The translations under genes were made by a program, and so were the position numbers. A DNA stretch of 64,000 nucleotides, taken from Bradyrhizobium sp. LTSP849. Lineage in GTDB: Bacteria > Pseudomonadota > Alphaproteobacteria > Rhizobiales > Xanthobacteraceae. Of the stretch, positions 1 through 8,463 are shown in pieces (the stretch's first letter is position 1; each line of letters opens with the position of its first letter). The stretch covers positions 62,001 through 126,000 of the forward strand of contig NZ_JYMR01000049.1 in NCBI RefSeq assembly GCF_000938255.1, read 5' to 3'. Under the pieces are notes generated by a model. It was not told the origin of the DNA. It ran no database searches and worked only from the letters and a program-made list of their open reading frames with translations.

Positions 1-247
1 CGGACATTTGCAAAGCCTGCTGAATCCGCCCACCAATCCAAAGGCGTCCTTCATGATCGGACCGGTCGGCGCCGGTACCCCCGACGCGTTCCAGGCTTCG
101 GCCGAGAAGCGGAAGGGGAGCTGGTGGCTCGATTGGCGCGATTGGCTGCATGTCCGCTCGGGTGAGGAGGTGGCGGCGCCTGCGTCGCTCGGCAGTGTGC
201 ATCACCCAACCCTTGGCACGGCCCCGGGGACCTACGTCTTTGAATGA
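1..247 (+). CDS. phaC: Class I poly(3-hydroxyalkanoate) synthase, C-terminal end (partial)
   Basis: This is the last ~81 residues of PHA synthase, which polymerises 3-hydroxyacyl-CoA into storage polyester on the granule surface; the rest lies left of the window. The frame opens with Gly-His-Leu-Gln-Ser followed by LLNPPTNPKA, matching the family's SGHIQS-x-NPP segment, so the His at bases 5-7 should be the catalytic histidine of the Cys-Asp-His triad. The end has the typical SWW-x-DW-x-x-WL block and the PGTYV tail. The stop at 245-247 overlaps the proposed TTG start of the depolymerase gene, indicating translational coupling. Assignment rests on motif recognition of a fragment. Confidence 0.88.
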   Translation, partial: GHLQSLLNPPTNPKASFMIGPVGAGTPDAFQASAEKRKGSWWLDWRDWLHVRSGEEVAAPASLGSVHHPTLGTAPGTYVFE

Positions 248-1190
248 CAATCTCACCAGCGGGAAAAAAGCCGAATCGGTTGTCATCGTTACGCCGGGAA
301 CGATCGAGGTCCGGCAGATCACGATCGACGGACAACTGCTTCAGGTCGCGGTCAAGCATGGCAGCGGCCACGGGCCGCCGCTGTTGCTGTTCAACGGGAT
401 CGGCGCCAATTGGGAATTAGCGCGGCCGTTCCTCGAAGCGCTAACGAGCACGACCACAGTCATCTTTGACGTGCCCGGCGTCGGCGGTTCGCCAAGGCCG
501 CTGTTGCCATATCGCCCGTCGACGCTGGCACGCCTTGCTGCTGGCCTCGCTGCGGAGCTTGGTTATGCAGAGGTTGATGCCGCCGGCGTGTCCTGGGGCG
601 GGGCAATCGCGCAGCAATTCGCGCATCAATACCCAACACTGTGCCGGCGGCTGGTGCTCGCCGCGACGGCGCCCGGTTTCACCATGGTGCCGGCAAGCCC
701 CTCGGTGTTGTGGAAGATGGCGACGCCCCGCCGCTACACCGACAAGGACTACATGAACAGGATCGCGGCGGACATCTACGGTGGTGCGTTTCGCGACGAC
801 CCGTCATTGATCGGCCGGCATGCGACCGCGATGCATGGCACGCGCAATCTGGGTTATCTGTATCAGCTTCTCGCCATGGCCGGCTGGACCAGCCTGCCAT
901 GGCTGTGGGCGCTGCCGCAGCCGACGCTCGTGCTGATGGGCAGCGACGATCCTCTTGTGCGTCCGATCAATGGTCACATCCTCGCAAGCCTGATCCCGAA
1001 CGCCGAGCTCCGCATGATCGATGATGGGCACCTGTTCCTGGTGACGCGGCCTGCAGAAACGGCAGCGCTGATCGAGGCATTCCTGGCCGATGAGAGCAGG
1101 CAGGCCGAGCCGTCATCCCTGCTGTCGCGAACGGCCAGTTACGTCAAGAACCTCGTTCCGGCGTCCGAGGGTGGACGCCGCCAGTCCTGA
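240..1190 (+). CDS. phaZ: Intracellular poly(3-hydroxyalkanoate) depolymerase (alpha/beta hydrolase)
   Basis: Predicted serine hydrolase that mobilises stored PHA by cleaving the polyester to hydroxy acids. It is an alpha/beta hydrolase with an oxyanion-side LLLFNGIGAN segment, nucleophile elbow GVSWGGA, acid motif GSDDPLV and catalytic His in DDGHLF. About 316 residues from TTG at 240, which has a GGGGA Shine-Dalgarno-like run upstream and overlaps the phaC stop by 8 nt. A longer frame from 150 exists, but its N-terminus lies inside phaC and is Arg-rich, so it is unlikely. The gene is followed 23 nt later by a phasin, so a PHA role is much better supported than a generic hydrolase. It has a C-terminal tail of ~35 residues beyond the fold. 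Confidence 0.85.
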   Translation: MNDNLTSGKKAESVVIVTPGTIEVRQITIDGQLLQVAVKHGSGHGPPLLLFNGIGANWELARPFLEALTSTTTVIFDVPGVGGSPRPLLPYRPSTLARLAAGLAAELGYAEVDAAGVSWGGAIAQQFAHQYPTLCRRLVLAATAPGFTMVPASPSVLWKMATPRRYTDKDYMNRIAADIYGGAFRDDPSLIGRHATAMHGTRNLGYLYQLLAMAGWTSLPWLWALPQPTLVLMGSDDPLVRPINGHILASLIPNAELRMIDDGHLFLVTRPAETAALIEAFLADESRQAEPSSLLSRTASYVKNLVPASEGGRRQS

Positions 1191-1213
1191 GCATAACCAC
1201 AAGGGAGGATATC

Positions 1214-1642
1214 ATGACGGACGCGACCTCATACATCGACATGCTGAGGAAATTCGGCAGCGATCTCGGCCTGCCGAAGCTGAAAGTCGACGAGTTGCTC
1301 CAGACCCAGAAGAAGAACATCGACGCCCTCAGTGAAAGCACGAAGGTGGCCGCGGAAGGCGCGCAATCGGTGGCGCAGAAGCAGCGCGAGGTGCTGGAGG
1401 CGGGATTGCGGGAGGCGGAGACGCTCGCACGCGAATATAAGCCGCTCGGCAAGGTTCACGAGAACATTGCGTTGCAGACCGAATTCGCCAGGAAGGTGTT
1501 CGAGATCACGGTGCAGGGCGCGCAGGAGAGCGCATCGGCCGCGAGACAGTCGACCACGGACGCGGTGAAGATCATCCACGATCGCGTCAAGGAGAGCCTC
1601 GAGGAGATCCGCGCCAGCGTTGGTCCGAACAAATCGGCCTGA
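1214..1642 (+). CDS. Phasin family granule-associated protein
   Basis: A 142-residue protein that by family coats PHA granules and limits their coalescence. It is almost wholly amphipathic helix, rich in Ala, Glu, Gln and Lys with heptad-like spacing, has no Cys, no signal peptide and no membrane segment, and carries the phasin_2-like pattern of QKQRE, a central ARKVFEIT segment and a Gln/Ser-rich stretch. A strong ribosome site (AAGGGAGGA) lies just before the ATG. It sits between the depolymerase and an acyl-CoA dehydrogenase on the same strand with short gaps, so it is part of the PHA operon. Which phasin paralogue it is cannot be told from sequence alone. Confidence 0.85.
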   Translation: MTDATSYIDMLRKFGSDLGLPKLKVDELLQTQKKNIDALSESTKVAAEGAQSVAQKQREVLEAGLREAETLAREYKPLGKVHENIALQTEFARKVFEITVQGAQESASAARQSTTDAVKIIHDRVKESLEEIRASVGPNKSA

Positions 1643-1686
1643 TAACGCTGCCGGGCAAGTGACGACGAGAGCGGAGGGAGGACACC

Positions 1687-2904
1687 ATGGCGAATCCGCA
1701 GGCGACACGGGCTGGAAGGCCGGACTATGCGCCGCCGCCGGTCGAAGGTGATTTCTACCGGATCGCGGCCGTACTGAACGACAGCGAGCGGGCATTGCTC
1801 AAAAATGTTCGCGAGTTTACGGAGAGCGTGATCGCACCGGTGATCGAGGATTATTGGAGCCGCGATGCATTTCCCTTCGAGATCATCCCGAAGATGGCGG
1901 ACGTCGGTATCGGAGGGGTGGGCTATCAGGGATACGGCGCCGCCGGCGGCAGCTGGCTGCTGAACGGCCTTGTCTCGATGGAGCTCGCGCGCGTCGACGC
2001 GTCGGTTGCGACGTTCTGGGGCGTGCATACCGGGCTGTCGGCAGGCTCGATCTATCTGTGCGGCGACGAGACGCAGAAGCAGCGCTGGCTGCCGTCCATG
2101 ATGCGTTTCGAGAAGATCGGCTCGTTCGGCCTGACCGAGCCGCTCGTCGGCTCCGCAACATCGGGAGGGATGACGACGATTTGCCGGCGCGAGGGCGATG
2201 TCTGGATCCTCAATGGCCAGAAGAAGTGGATCGGCAACGCCACCTTCGCCGACATCAATGTGATCTGGGCGCGCGAGGAGGACACGAACCAGGTCAAGGG
2301 TTTCGTCGTCGAGAAGGACAATCCCGGATTCGCGGTCGAGAAGATCAAGACCAAGATGGCGCTCCGCGTCGTGCAGAATGGGCTGATCACCTTGACGGAC
2401 TGCCGCGTGCCGGAGGCCGATCGCCTCCAGAATGCCAACACGTTCAAGGACACCGCCAAGGTGCTGCGGATGACCCGCACCGGAGTGGCGTGGTTCGCCG
2501 TGGGCTGCCAGATGGGAGCCTACGAGCACGCGCTGCGTTACGCGACGCAGCGGAAGCAATTCGGCAAGCCGATCGGCGGCTTCCAGCTCGTGCAGGACCT
2601 GCTGGTGCGCATGCTCGGCAACGTCACTGCGACCCAGGCAATGATGCTGCGGCTCGCCCAGCTTCAGGACGAAGGCGTGATGCAGGACGAGCATGCGTCG
2701 CTGGCCAAGGCGTTCTGCACCGTCAAGTGCCGCGAGACCGTCGGCTACGCACGCGAGCTGCTCGGCGGCAACGGCATCCTGCTGGAGAACCACATCGGGA
2801 GATTCGTGGCCGACGCCGAAGCGATCTATTCCTACGAAGGAACCAGGGAGATGAACACGCTGATCGTCGGCAAGTCCATTACCGGACTGAGCGCCTTCGT
2901 CTGA
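1687..2904 (+). CDS. Acyl-CoA dehydrogenase (glutaryl-CoA dehydrogenase-like)
   Basis: A 405-residue flavoenzyme expected to introduce an alpha,beta double bond into an acyl-CoA and pass electrons to ETF. The N-terminal helical domain (to ~140), the middle beta domain with TEPLVGS-x-T-S (~155) and the C-terminal helical domain with RKQFGKPIGGFQ (~290) are all present. The catalytic base is in YSYEGTREMN (Glu384), as in glutaryl-CoA and short-chain enzymes. It is fourth in the phaC-phaZ-phasin operon, suggesting it handles an acyl-CoA that feeds or drains PHA metabolism; substrate is not determinable. The ATG follows GGAGGGAGGA. It ends 4 nt from the convergent porin gene. Confidence 0.85.
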   Translation: MANPQATRAGRPDYAPPPVEGDFYRIAAVLNDSERALLKNVREFTESVIAPVIEDYWSRDAFPFEIIPKMADVGIGGVGYQGYGAAGGSWLLNGLVSMELARVDASVATFWGVHTGLSAGSIYLCGDETQKQRWLPSMMRFEKIGSFGLTEPLVGSATSGGMTTICRREGDVWILNGQKKWIGNATFADINVIWAREEDTNQVKGFVVEKDNPGFAVEKIKTKMALRVVQNGLITLTDCRVPEADRLQNANTFKDTAKVLRMTRTGVAWFAVGCQMGAYEHALRYATQRKQFGKPIGGFQLVQDLLVRMLGNVTATQAMMLRLAQLQDEGVMQDEHASLAKAFCTVKCRETVGYARELLGGNGILLENHIGRFVADAEAIYSYEGTREMNTLIVGKSITGLSAFV

Positions 2905-2908
2905 AGCG

Positions 2909-4273
2909 TCAGAAATTCGCAACCGTCTTCAACCCGAACACCAATGCGTTGGGATTGGTGGTGGTGCCGCCGGGATTGATCACGTATTGGATGTTCGGCC
3001 GTACCTGGAGGCCGGCGAGCGGCCGGTAGGTGTAGTAGAACTCCAGGCTGTATTCGTTGCTCTGGACCGCGACTGGACCGAGGCCAGCCAGATTTTGCAG
3101 CTCTTCCGACCAGGCGACGCGGCTGTTGACGTGGGTCGTGCCGACCGCGAATCCGATGTCATCCTCGGGCCGGGACTGGAATGGGCCGGTGTAGGTCAGA
3201 CCGCCTGCGATTTGATAATCGGTGGTCGACGTCCGGCGGTCGGCCATCGTCGCGTTCAAGAACAGGCTTAGCGTCCCCGCGGAATTGACTTGCGACGGGC
3301 GTATCACCTGCTGAAGGAAATTGACGTAGATGCCGTAACGCCCGCGGCTCTGGAGCAGCGGCTGTCCCGAGAGGATCGCCGGGTTGCCGTTGATGTCGGT
3401 GACCACATCGGGGGCGGTCGATGTGTCATACCAGCCGCCGAACTTGTAGCTGCCTTGGAGGTTGCCGAACTTCGGCAACCATCCGAGCTCCGCCGGAATG
3501 AGAAGGCCCGTGGATCCCGAATAGAACACCGGAAGAGCTGATTGCTGTACCTTCAGGTAATTGGGATTGGCGTCGAACACACCGAACTGAAAATAGCCGA
3601 AGCCCTGCAAGTTGAACTTCAGCCTCGTGGCCCATTGGCTGACCGGCCAATTGTAGATGTAATTGCCGACGAGGTTGCCGGGCTGCGCGCCGCAGAAGGT
3701 CAGGTTCTGGAAATCGCACGAGAACGCTGCAAAATCCTCGCCGAAGGTGATCCGCCCGATCTTCCAGTCGACCGCGCCGTCGATGAACTTCTGATCGTAC
3801 CAGAATTGCGTGAGCCGCAGCGTCTGGCCGCGCCCGAACACCTCCTGCACCTGCTGGAGTGTGCCGAGGCGTGCGTCATCGCTTAAATTGCTGCCGTTGC
3901 GGTCCGTCCATGTGACCTGAATCGTGCCGCCGGGCACGACACCGAGCTTGGTCAGATCGAACGTCGTGCCAAAGGTCCATTGATCGGTGTACGCCGCCTG
4001 GCGCCGGTCGCCGCCCGTTGCATTGCCGGCGATCTCGCTGGTGTAGCCGAACTGGAAATCGATGCCCGCATCCAACAGCCGGGTTCTCGCGCCGTTCCAG
4101 TCGCCGAACAGCCAGGGCACCGGTGCCACAGCCGGGCTGGCCGTACCGCCGGGAATCGTCAGGTCGGCGGCATAGGCGGCGCCGCCATCTGCACAGGCTG
4201 ACATCCCCGCAAGACCCAGCCAAAGGCATAGCGCCGTTGGATGCTTCGCTCGATTACTGGATGACGCAATCAT
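2909..4273 (-). CDS. OprB-like carbohydrate-selective porin
   Basis: Outer-membrane beta-barrel protein of 454 residues, expected to let sugars diffuse into the periplasm. It has an N-terminal signal peptide ending near AAYAAD, then the OprB opening block WLFGDWNGARTRLLDAGI and the GYTSEIAGN segment. Alternating polar/aromatic strands follow, and it ends in VANF, a C-terminal Phe typical of barrel proteins. It starts 16 nt after the gcd-like dehydrogenase stop on the same strand, so the two are very probably one operon in which the porin supplies sugar to a periplasmic oxidase. Sugar specificity is not readable. Confidence 0.85.
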   Translation of the reverse strand: MIASSSNRAKHPTALCLWLGLAGMSACADGGAAYAADLTIPGGTASPAVAPVPWLFGDWNGARTRLLDAGIDFQFGYTSEIAGNATGGDRRQAAYTDQWTFGTTFDLTKLGVVPGGTIQVTWTDRNGSNLSDDARLGTLQQVQEVFGRGQTLRLTQFWYDQKFIDGAVDWKIGRITFGEDFAAFSCDFQNLTFCGAQPGNLVGNYIYNWPVSQWATRLKFNLQGFGYFQFGVFDANPNYLKVQQSALPVFYSGSTGLLIPAELGWLPKFGNLQGSYKFGGWYDTSTAPDVVTDINGNPAILSGQPLLQSRGRYGIYVNFLQQVIRPSQVNSAGTLSLFLNATMADRRTSTTDYQIAGGLTYTGPFQSRPEDDIGFAVGTTHVNSRVAWSEELQNLAGLGPVAVQSNEYSLEFYYTYRPLAGLQVRPNIQYVINPGGTTTNPNALVFGLKTVANF

Positions 4274-4289
4274 GGCGACGCTCCCGGGT

Positions 4290-6665
4290 TCAATCCTTCA
4301 GCGAATAGGCGATGATGTAGTCACCGCGCTTGGTGCCGAACGAGCCGTGACCGCCGGCCGCGGTGACGACATATTGCTTGCCGTCGACCTCGTAGCTCAT
4401 GGGCGTCGATTGCGCGCCGGCCGGCAGGCGATCTTCCCAGACCACTTTGCCATTACGCACGTCGTAAGCCCGGATCGTGTACTCATAGGTTCCGGTGTAG
4501 AACGCGACCCCGCCGGCGGTCGTGATCGGCCCACCCAGCATCGGAACGCCCATCTTGAAGGGAAGGGGCAGCGGAGTGGTGTCCCTGATCGTGCCGTTGG
4601 GATGCTGCCAGACGACCTTCATCGTCTTCAGATCGATCGCGGCCATCGAGCCCCAGGGCGGCCGGTAGCACGGCACGGAGAGAGGTGAGAGGAAGCTCTG
4701 GATATCGACGCCGAACGGCGTGCCATACATCGGCTGCGTCCCGACCTCGCTGCCGACCGGCTTCTCGGCTGTCGGCGCCGGCGGATTCTGGGGCCCGCGC
4801 GGAATTAGCCTCGACACGAAGGGCAACCACATCGGGTTGGCGATCGCGATCTGTCGCACAGGATCGACCGCGATGCCGCCCCATTCGAATATACCGAGGT
4901 TGCCCGGGAAGACGAGCGTGCCCTGCAACGACGGCGGCGTGAACGTGCCCTCGTAACGCAATCGGTGGAACATGATCCGGCACAGCAGCTGGTCGAAGAT
5001 CGTGCCGCCCCACATGTCCGCGCCGGTCAGTTTCGCTTCCGGTCGGAATGTCAGCTCGGAAAACGGCTGTGTCGGCGTGGTGCGGTCGCCGGGCGCGGGC
5101 CCCTGCGGGACCGGACGCTCCGGCGCCGGCACGATCAGCTCGCCGGTCCTGCGGTCGAGCACGAACAAATTGCCCACCTTGGTCGGCTGGATGATCGCGG
5201 GAACGACGCCCTTGGCCGTCGTCACATCGACCAGGCTCGGCTGCGAGGGAACGTCCATGTCCCAGAGGTCATGATGCACGGTCTGGTACGACCAGGCGCG
5301 CTTGCCGGTATTGATGTCGAGCGCAACGATGGAGCTGGAATAGCGCTCGACGAGCGCATTGCGATTGCCGCCCCAGATGTCAGGTCCGTTGTTGCCGGTG
5401 GGGATGTAGACGAGGTTCAATTTCGGATCGAACGACGCCGTAATCCATGAATTCGGCGAACCGTTGGTGTAATGACGCGTCGGCGAGGGCAGCTCGTTCT
5501 CGTTCGCCGCGCCGGAGTCCCAGGCCCAAACCAGCTTGCCGGTGTAGACGTCGAAGCCGCGGATCACGCCCGAGGGTACTTCGACCGCATAATTGTCGAT
5601 CACTGCGGCGGCGACGACCAGGATCTTGTCACTGACGACCGGCGGTGACGTCGGCTCGAAGAAGCCCACCGTCTTGATCCCCATCCCTTGCTGGAGGTCG
5701 AGGGAGCCGTGATCGCCAAAACCATCGCAGGGCTTGCCGCTGTCGGCATCGAGCGCGATCATGCGCCCATCATTGACAGGCAAGAAGATGCGCCGAGGGC
5801 ATTCGGCGGGCGCCGGAGCGCCGCCGCTGTCAACCGCGCCCGCCGCGGTCTCGTGGTAGGAGACTCCGCGGCAGGTCATGTGCTGGAACGTCTTGTTGAA
5901 CGTCAGCTTGGGATCGTACCGCCAGCGCTCCTTGCCGCTCTTGGCGTCGAGCGCAAACAGGACTTGGTGCTGTGAGCAGAGATAGAGCGTATCGCGCACC
6001 TTGATCGGGGTGACCTCGAAGGTGGTCTCGCCGGAATCCTCCGGCGTCGGCATGTCGCCGGTGCGGAAGATCCAGGCGACCTTGAGGTTGCCGGCATTGT
6101 CAGGCGTGATCTGCTTCAGCGGCGAATAGCGTTGTCCGAATTGCGTGCGTCCATACGCCCGCCAATCGGCATCGGGTTGCGGGTCGGCTTCGCTTTGCTG
6201 CACCGCGGAGCCGGACTCGGCGATCGTGCCGTTGATGTTGTGATAGCTGGACAGAAGCCCGATGACGAGGACGACCGAAGCCACGGCGACGCCGGCCCAG
6301 AGTGGCGCCGTCGCGCTTCGGTAAGATACCGGCTCGTTTCGCACCAGCCCGCGAACGATCACCGGCGTGAGAAGCCAGAGCGCCATGGGGAAGATGACGT
6401 CGCCGCGCGCCGCGAGCGGCCACCAATCGAATTGCACCTCATAGACGGCCCACGCCAGCGTGACGATCAGCACGATCGCAAACAGCCAGAGCGCTGAACG
6501 GCGCTGTGCCAGCAACAACGCGCCCGTGGCGAGAATGCCGATACCGAGGATGATGTAGAAGATGGATCCACCCAGGGTGGCGAGCCAAATGCCGCCGCCC
6601 GCGAGGACGAGGCCGATCAAGATGTAGATGAGACCCGTGATAAAGACTGCCCTGGATCGCTGCAT
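4290..6665 (-). CDS. gcd: Membrane-bound PQQ-dependent glucose/quinate/shikimate-type dehydrogenase
   Basis: A ~791-residue quinoprotein, the length of E. coli Gcd. It oxidises aldoses, quinate or shikimate in the periplasm and reduces ubiquinone. The first ~140 residues hold five hydrophobic helices. The remainder is the eight-bladed PQQ propeller with the DWRAYGRTQFGQRYSPL entry strand, several W-motifs (e.g. WSYQTVHHDLWDMD) and GNNGPDIWGG. The ATG at 6665 has GGAG six bases upstream, so I prefer it over a start 42 nt earlier. The neighbouring porin argues for a sugar, but quinate cannot be excluded. The 284 nt upstream (6666-6949) hold no convincing gene; GCAAC...GTTGC repeats near 6760 could be an operator. 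Confidence 0.88.
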   Translation of the reverse strand: MQRSRAVFITGLIYILIGLVLAGGGIWLATLGGSIFYIILGIGILATGALLLAQRRSALWLFAIVLIVTLAWAVYEVQFDWWPLAARGDVIFPMALWLLTPVIVRGLVRNEPVSYRSATAPLWAGVAVASVVLVIGLLSSYHNINGTIAESGSAVQQSEADPQPDADWRAYGRTQFGQRYSPLKQITPDNAGNLKVAWIFRTGDMPTPEDSGETTFEVTPIKVRDTLYLCSQHQVLFALDAKSGKERWRYDPKLTFNKTFQHMTCRGVSYHETAAGAVDSGGAPAPAECPRRIFLPVNDGRMIALDADSGKPCDGFGDHGSLDLQQGMGIKTVGFFEPTSPPVVSDKILVVAAAVIDNYAVEVPSGVIRGFDVYTGKLVWAWDSGAANENELPSPTRHYTNGSPNSWITASFDPKLNLVYIPTGNNGPDIWGGNRNALVERYSSSIVALDINTGKRAWSYQTVHHDLWDMDVPSQPSLVDVTTAKGVVPAIIQPTKVGNLFVLDRRTGELIVPAPERPVPQGPAPGDRTTPTQPFSELTFRPEAKLTGADMWGGTIFDQLLCRIMFHRLRYEGTFTPPSLQGTLVFPGNLGIFEWGGIAVDPVRQIAIANPMWLPFVSRLIPRGPQNPPAPTAEKPVGSEVGTQPMYGTPFGVDIQSFLSPLSVPCYRPPWGSMAAIDLKTMKVVWQHPNGTIRDTTPLPLPFKMGVPMLGGPITTAGGVAFYTGTYEYTIRAYDVRNGKVVWEDRLPAGAQSTPMSYEVDGKQYVVTAAGGHGSFGTKRGDYIIAYSLKD

Positions 6666-6949
6666 GGCTGCTCCGGTGCTTAAAAGGGATCTGGCCTGTC
6701 CCCGCACAAGCGCAACAGACGGCGTCCACTTTCAAGGACTGTGATCCAATCAACTACAACTGGCAACCGTCAACCGTTGCGTTGATGTAACATCCGCGCG
6801 CAAAAGCTGCGACTTATAAGCGTGCACAAGCAAAGTTCTTCAAGATGCGCGCGCAATGTTCAAAAGCAGGTGCCACGGTTCAATCGCTCGCAGGCCTGTC
6901 GAGAAAGGTGTGAAGCGCCCGAATTTTTCCGTGCTCGAAGATTCCCTGT

Positions 6950-7408
6950 TCAGAACATGCCGTTGGGGTTGGCGCGCGGCGCGTTCGGCGCGAGCCATGG
7001 AGCCGAGTTTTTCGGGTCGCCGACGAGCTGCAAGGTGTCCCAATGCTCAACGGCTTTTCCGTCGGCGTCCATCCTGTAGATGTCGACGCCGGCGATCCCC
7101 GCATCATTCGGATCGTCGTTGAACAGATTCAGAAAATTCACGTGAGCCCACACATAGTCGTCGACCGCGATGATCTTGTGGACGACGACGCGCGCCTGGG
7201 CGCGTTCCCGGGTGATCTGGCCGAAGAACTTCCCCAGCGCGTCCGGACCGTCCGCAATGAGCGGGTTGTGCTGGACGTATGCCGGGCTGATGAATTTGGC
7301 GACGAACTCCTCCGACTTCTTCTGGTTGATCACCAGATCATAGAAGCCAAGGATGTTGGCCTTGTTGCGAGCGGCGCGGCTGTCGTTGGGGTCAAACAGC
7401 TCGATCAT
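6950..7408 (-). CDS. SnoaL-like (NTF2-fold) protein of unknown substrate
   Basis: A 152-residue cytoplasmic protein of the SnoaL-like/NTF2 superfamily, small cone-shaped domains used as isomerases, cyclases or binding proteins. Visible family features are the N-terminal helices with KANILGFYDLVIN, the ISPAYVQHNPLIADGPDAL segment, VVVHKIIAVDDYVWAHVNF, and VDIYRMDADGKAVEHWDTLQ. A longer frame runs upstream into the SDR gene, but the ATG at 7408 has GAGGAG in front and gives the usual family length. It lies 40 nt downstream of the SDR gene on the same strand, so the two are probably co-transcribed. No specific reaction can be assigned. Confidence 0.8.
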   Translation of the reverse strand: MIELFDPNDSRAARNKANILGFYDLVINQKKSEEFVAKFISPAYVQHNPLIADGPDALGKFFGQITRERAQARVVVHKIIAVDDYVWAHVNFLNLFNDDPNDAGIAGVDIYRMDADGKAVEHWDTLQLVGDPKNSAPWLAPNAPRANPNGMF

Positions 7409-7448
7409 GCGTAACTCCTCATGCGAAATGTGAATTTGCCGGACGTCC

Positions 7449-8318
7449 CTAGCCGAGGCCGACAATCTGGAGGCGGAGCGCATCCAGTTCAGCGTCGGAT
7501 TTTTCGCGCGCGGCCCGGAGCATTTCATCGGCGTCCGTACCGACCGGCGCGCGACTTGGTGCGGGCACCTGCTCGGCCAGCTCGATCACACGCCTGGCCG
7601 CCGAGACGGAGTCGAGCCCGCTGCTCTGCATGCTGTTGAGCGTGGTTGCGAACGTGTTGAAGGATTGTCCGTACAGTCCACGTTGTTCGGCCGTCATGGT
7701 GTCGGCGACACGCGCGAGAGCCGCTGCCGTTTTGGCGGGGCCGCCGGTTCTCATGTTGCCCGCAACCGCCACGACGACATCGACTCCAAAGGACTTCAGT
7801 TCGGCGCGGTAAACGGCTGCAAGCACGTCCATAGCCGCCTTCGACGCGCCAGACGGCCCGTTGAAGGGAAGCGGAACGCTCGCCGTCCAGGTGCTGACCT
7901 GGACGATGCGGCCGCGCGCCTTCCTCAGCGCCGGCAGGAAAGCGTTCATGACCGACAGGGCCCCGAACACGTTGACGTCGAACTCCCGACGGATGGCGTC
8001 AAGCGGCAGAACCTCAATCGGACCCGGGGTCAGGATGCCCGCGTTGTTGATCAGGAGATCAAGCCCGGCATCGCCGAGCGCGTCGGACACGCCGCCCACC
8101 CAGGCTTTCACAGCCTGCTCCCTGGTCATGTCGCAGACGGTCAGGCTGACGCGTCCGCCGGAAGCGTCCTTTAGATCCTGGACCTCCGTGGCGGACATGG
8201 CCGTGCCGAAAACAACGTAGCCTTTGGCGGCCAGTCCGAGCGCGATATCGCGGCCGAGGCCGCCGCCGGCGCCAGTGACTGCGGCGGAGCGACGCGTGTG
8301 TTCAGAAGGGCTCGGCAT
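7449..8318 (-). CDS. Short-chain dehydrogenase/reductase family protein lacking the catalytic Tyr
   Basis: A 289-residue Rossmann-fold protein with the nucleotide-binding motif TGAGGGLG near residue 15, the DMT acidic patch near 65 and the structural NNAG near 92. The active-site YxxxK is changed: the segment reads GPSGASKAA, with Ser156 where Tyr is expected and Lys160 retained. The upstream Ser/Thr pair (STWTAS) is present. Ser is encoded by TCT, one substitution from TAT. The ATG at 8318 is the first that puts the Rossmann strand at the N-terminus. It is divergent from a LysR gene and followed by a SnoaL-like gene. It may be an atypical SDR, a binding protein or a recently inactivated enzyme. 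Confidence 0.82.
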   Translation of the reverse strand: MPSPSEHTRRSAAVTGAGGGLGRDIALGLAAKGYVVFGTAMSATEVQDLKDASGGRVSLTVCDMTREQAVKAWVGGVSDALGDAGLDLLINNAGILTPGPIEVLPLDAIRREFDVNVFGALSVMNAFLPALRKARGRIVQVSTWTASVPLPFNGPSGASKAAMDVLAAVYRAELKSFGVDVVVAVAGNMRTGGPAKTAAALARVADTMTAEQRGLYGQSFNTFATTLNSMQSSGLDSVSAARRVIELAEQVPAPSRAPVGTDADEMLRAAREKSDAELDALRLQIVGLG

Positions 8319-8463
8319 TTGAGGTCTCCGTTTCAGCAGGCGGCGCGCGCGTTGGATGCGCGCGGCGTTGTCCGCTCTGACCGGGTTGATGTTGTCGTTC
8401 CGAGCTGCGATGCGGTAGCCTCGCGATCTGCCCAGCTGTGTCGCCGAAAGCGGAACGCCGATC

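Noticed and set aside
1456..2922. A 488-residue minus-strand frame opposite the phasin/acyl-CoA dehydrogenase
   Set aside because: Spans two real plus-strand genes and has no recognisable motif.
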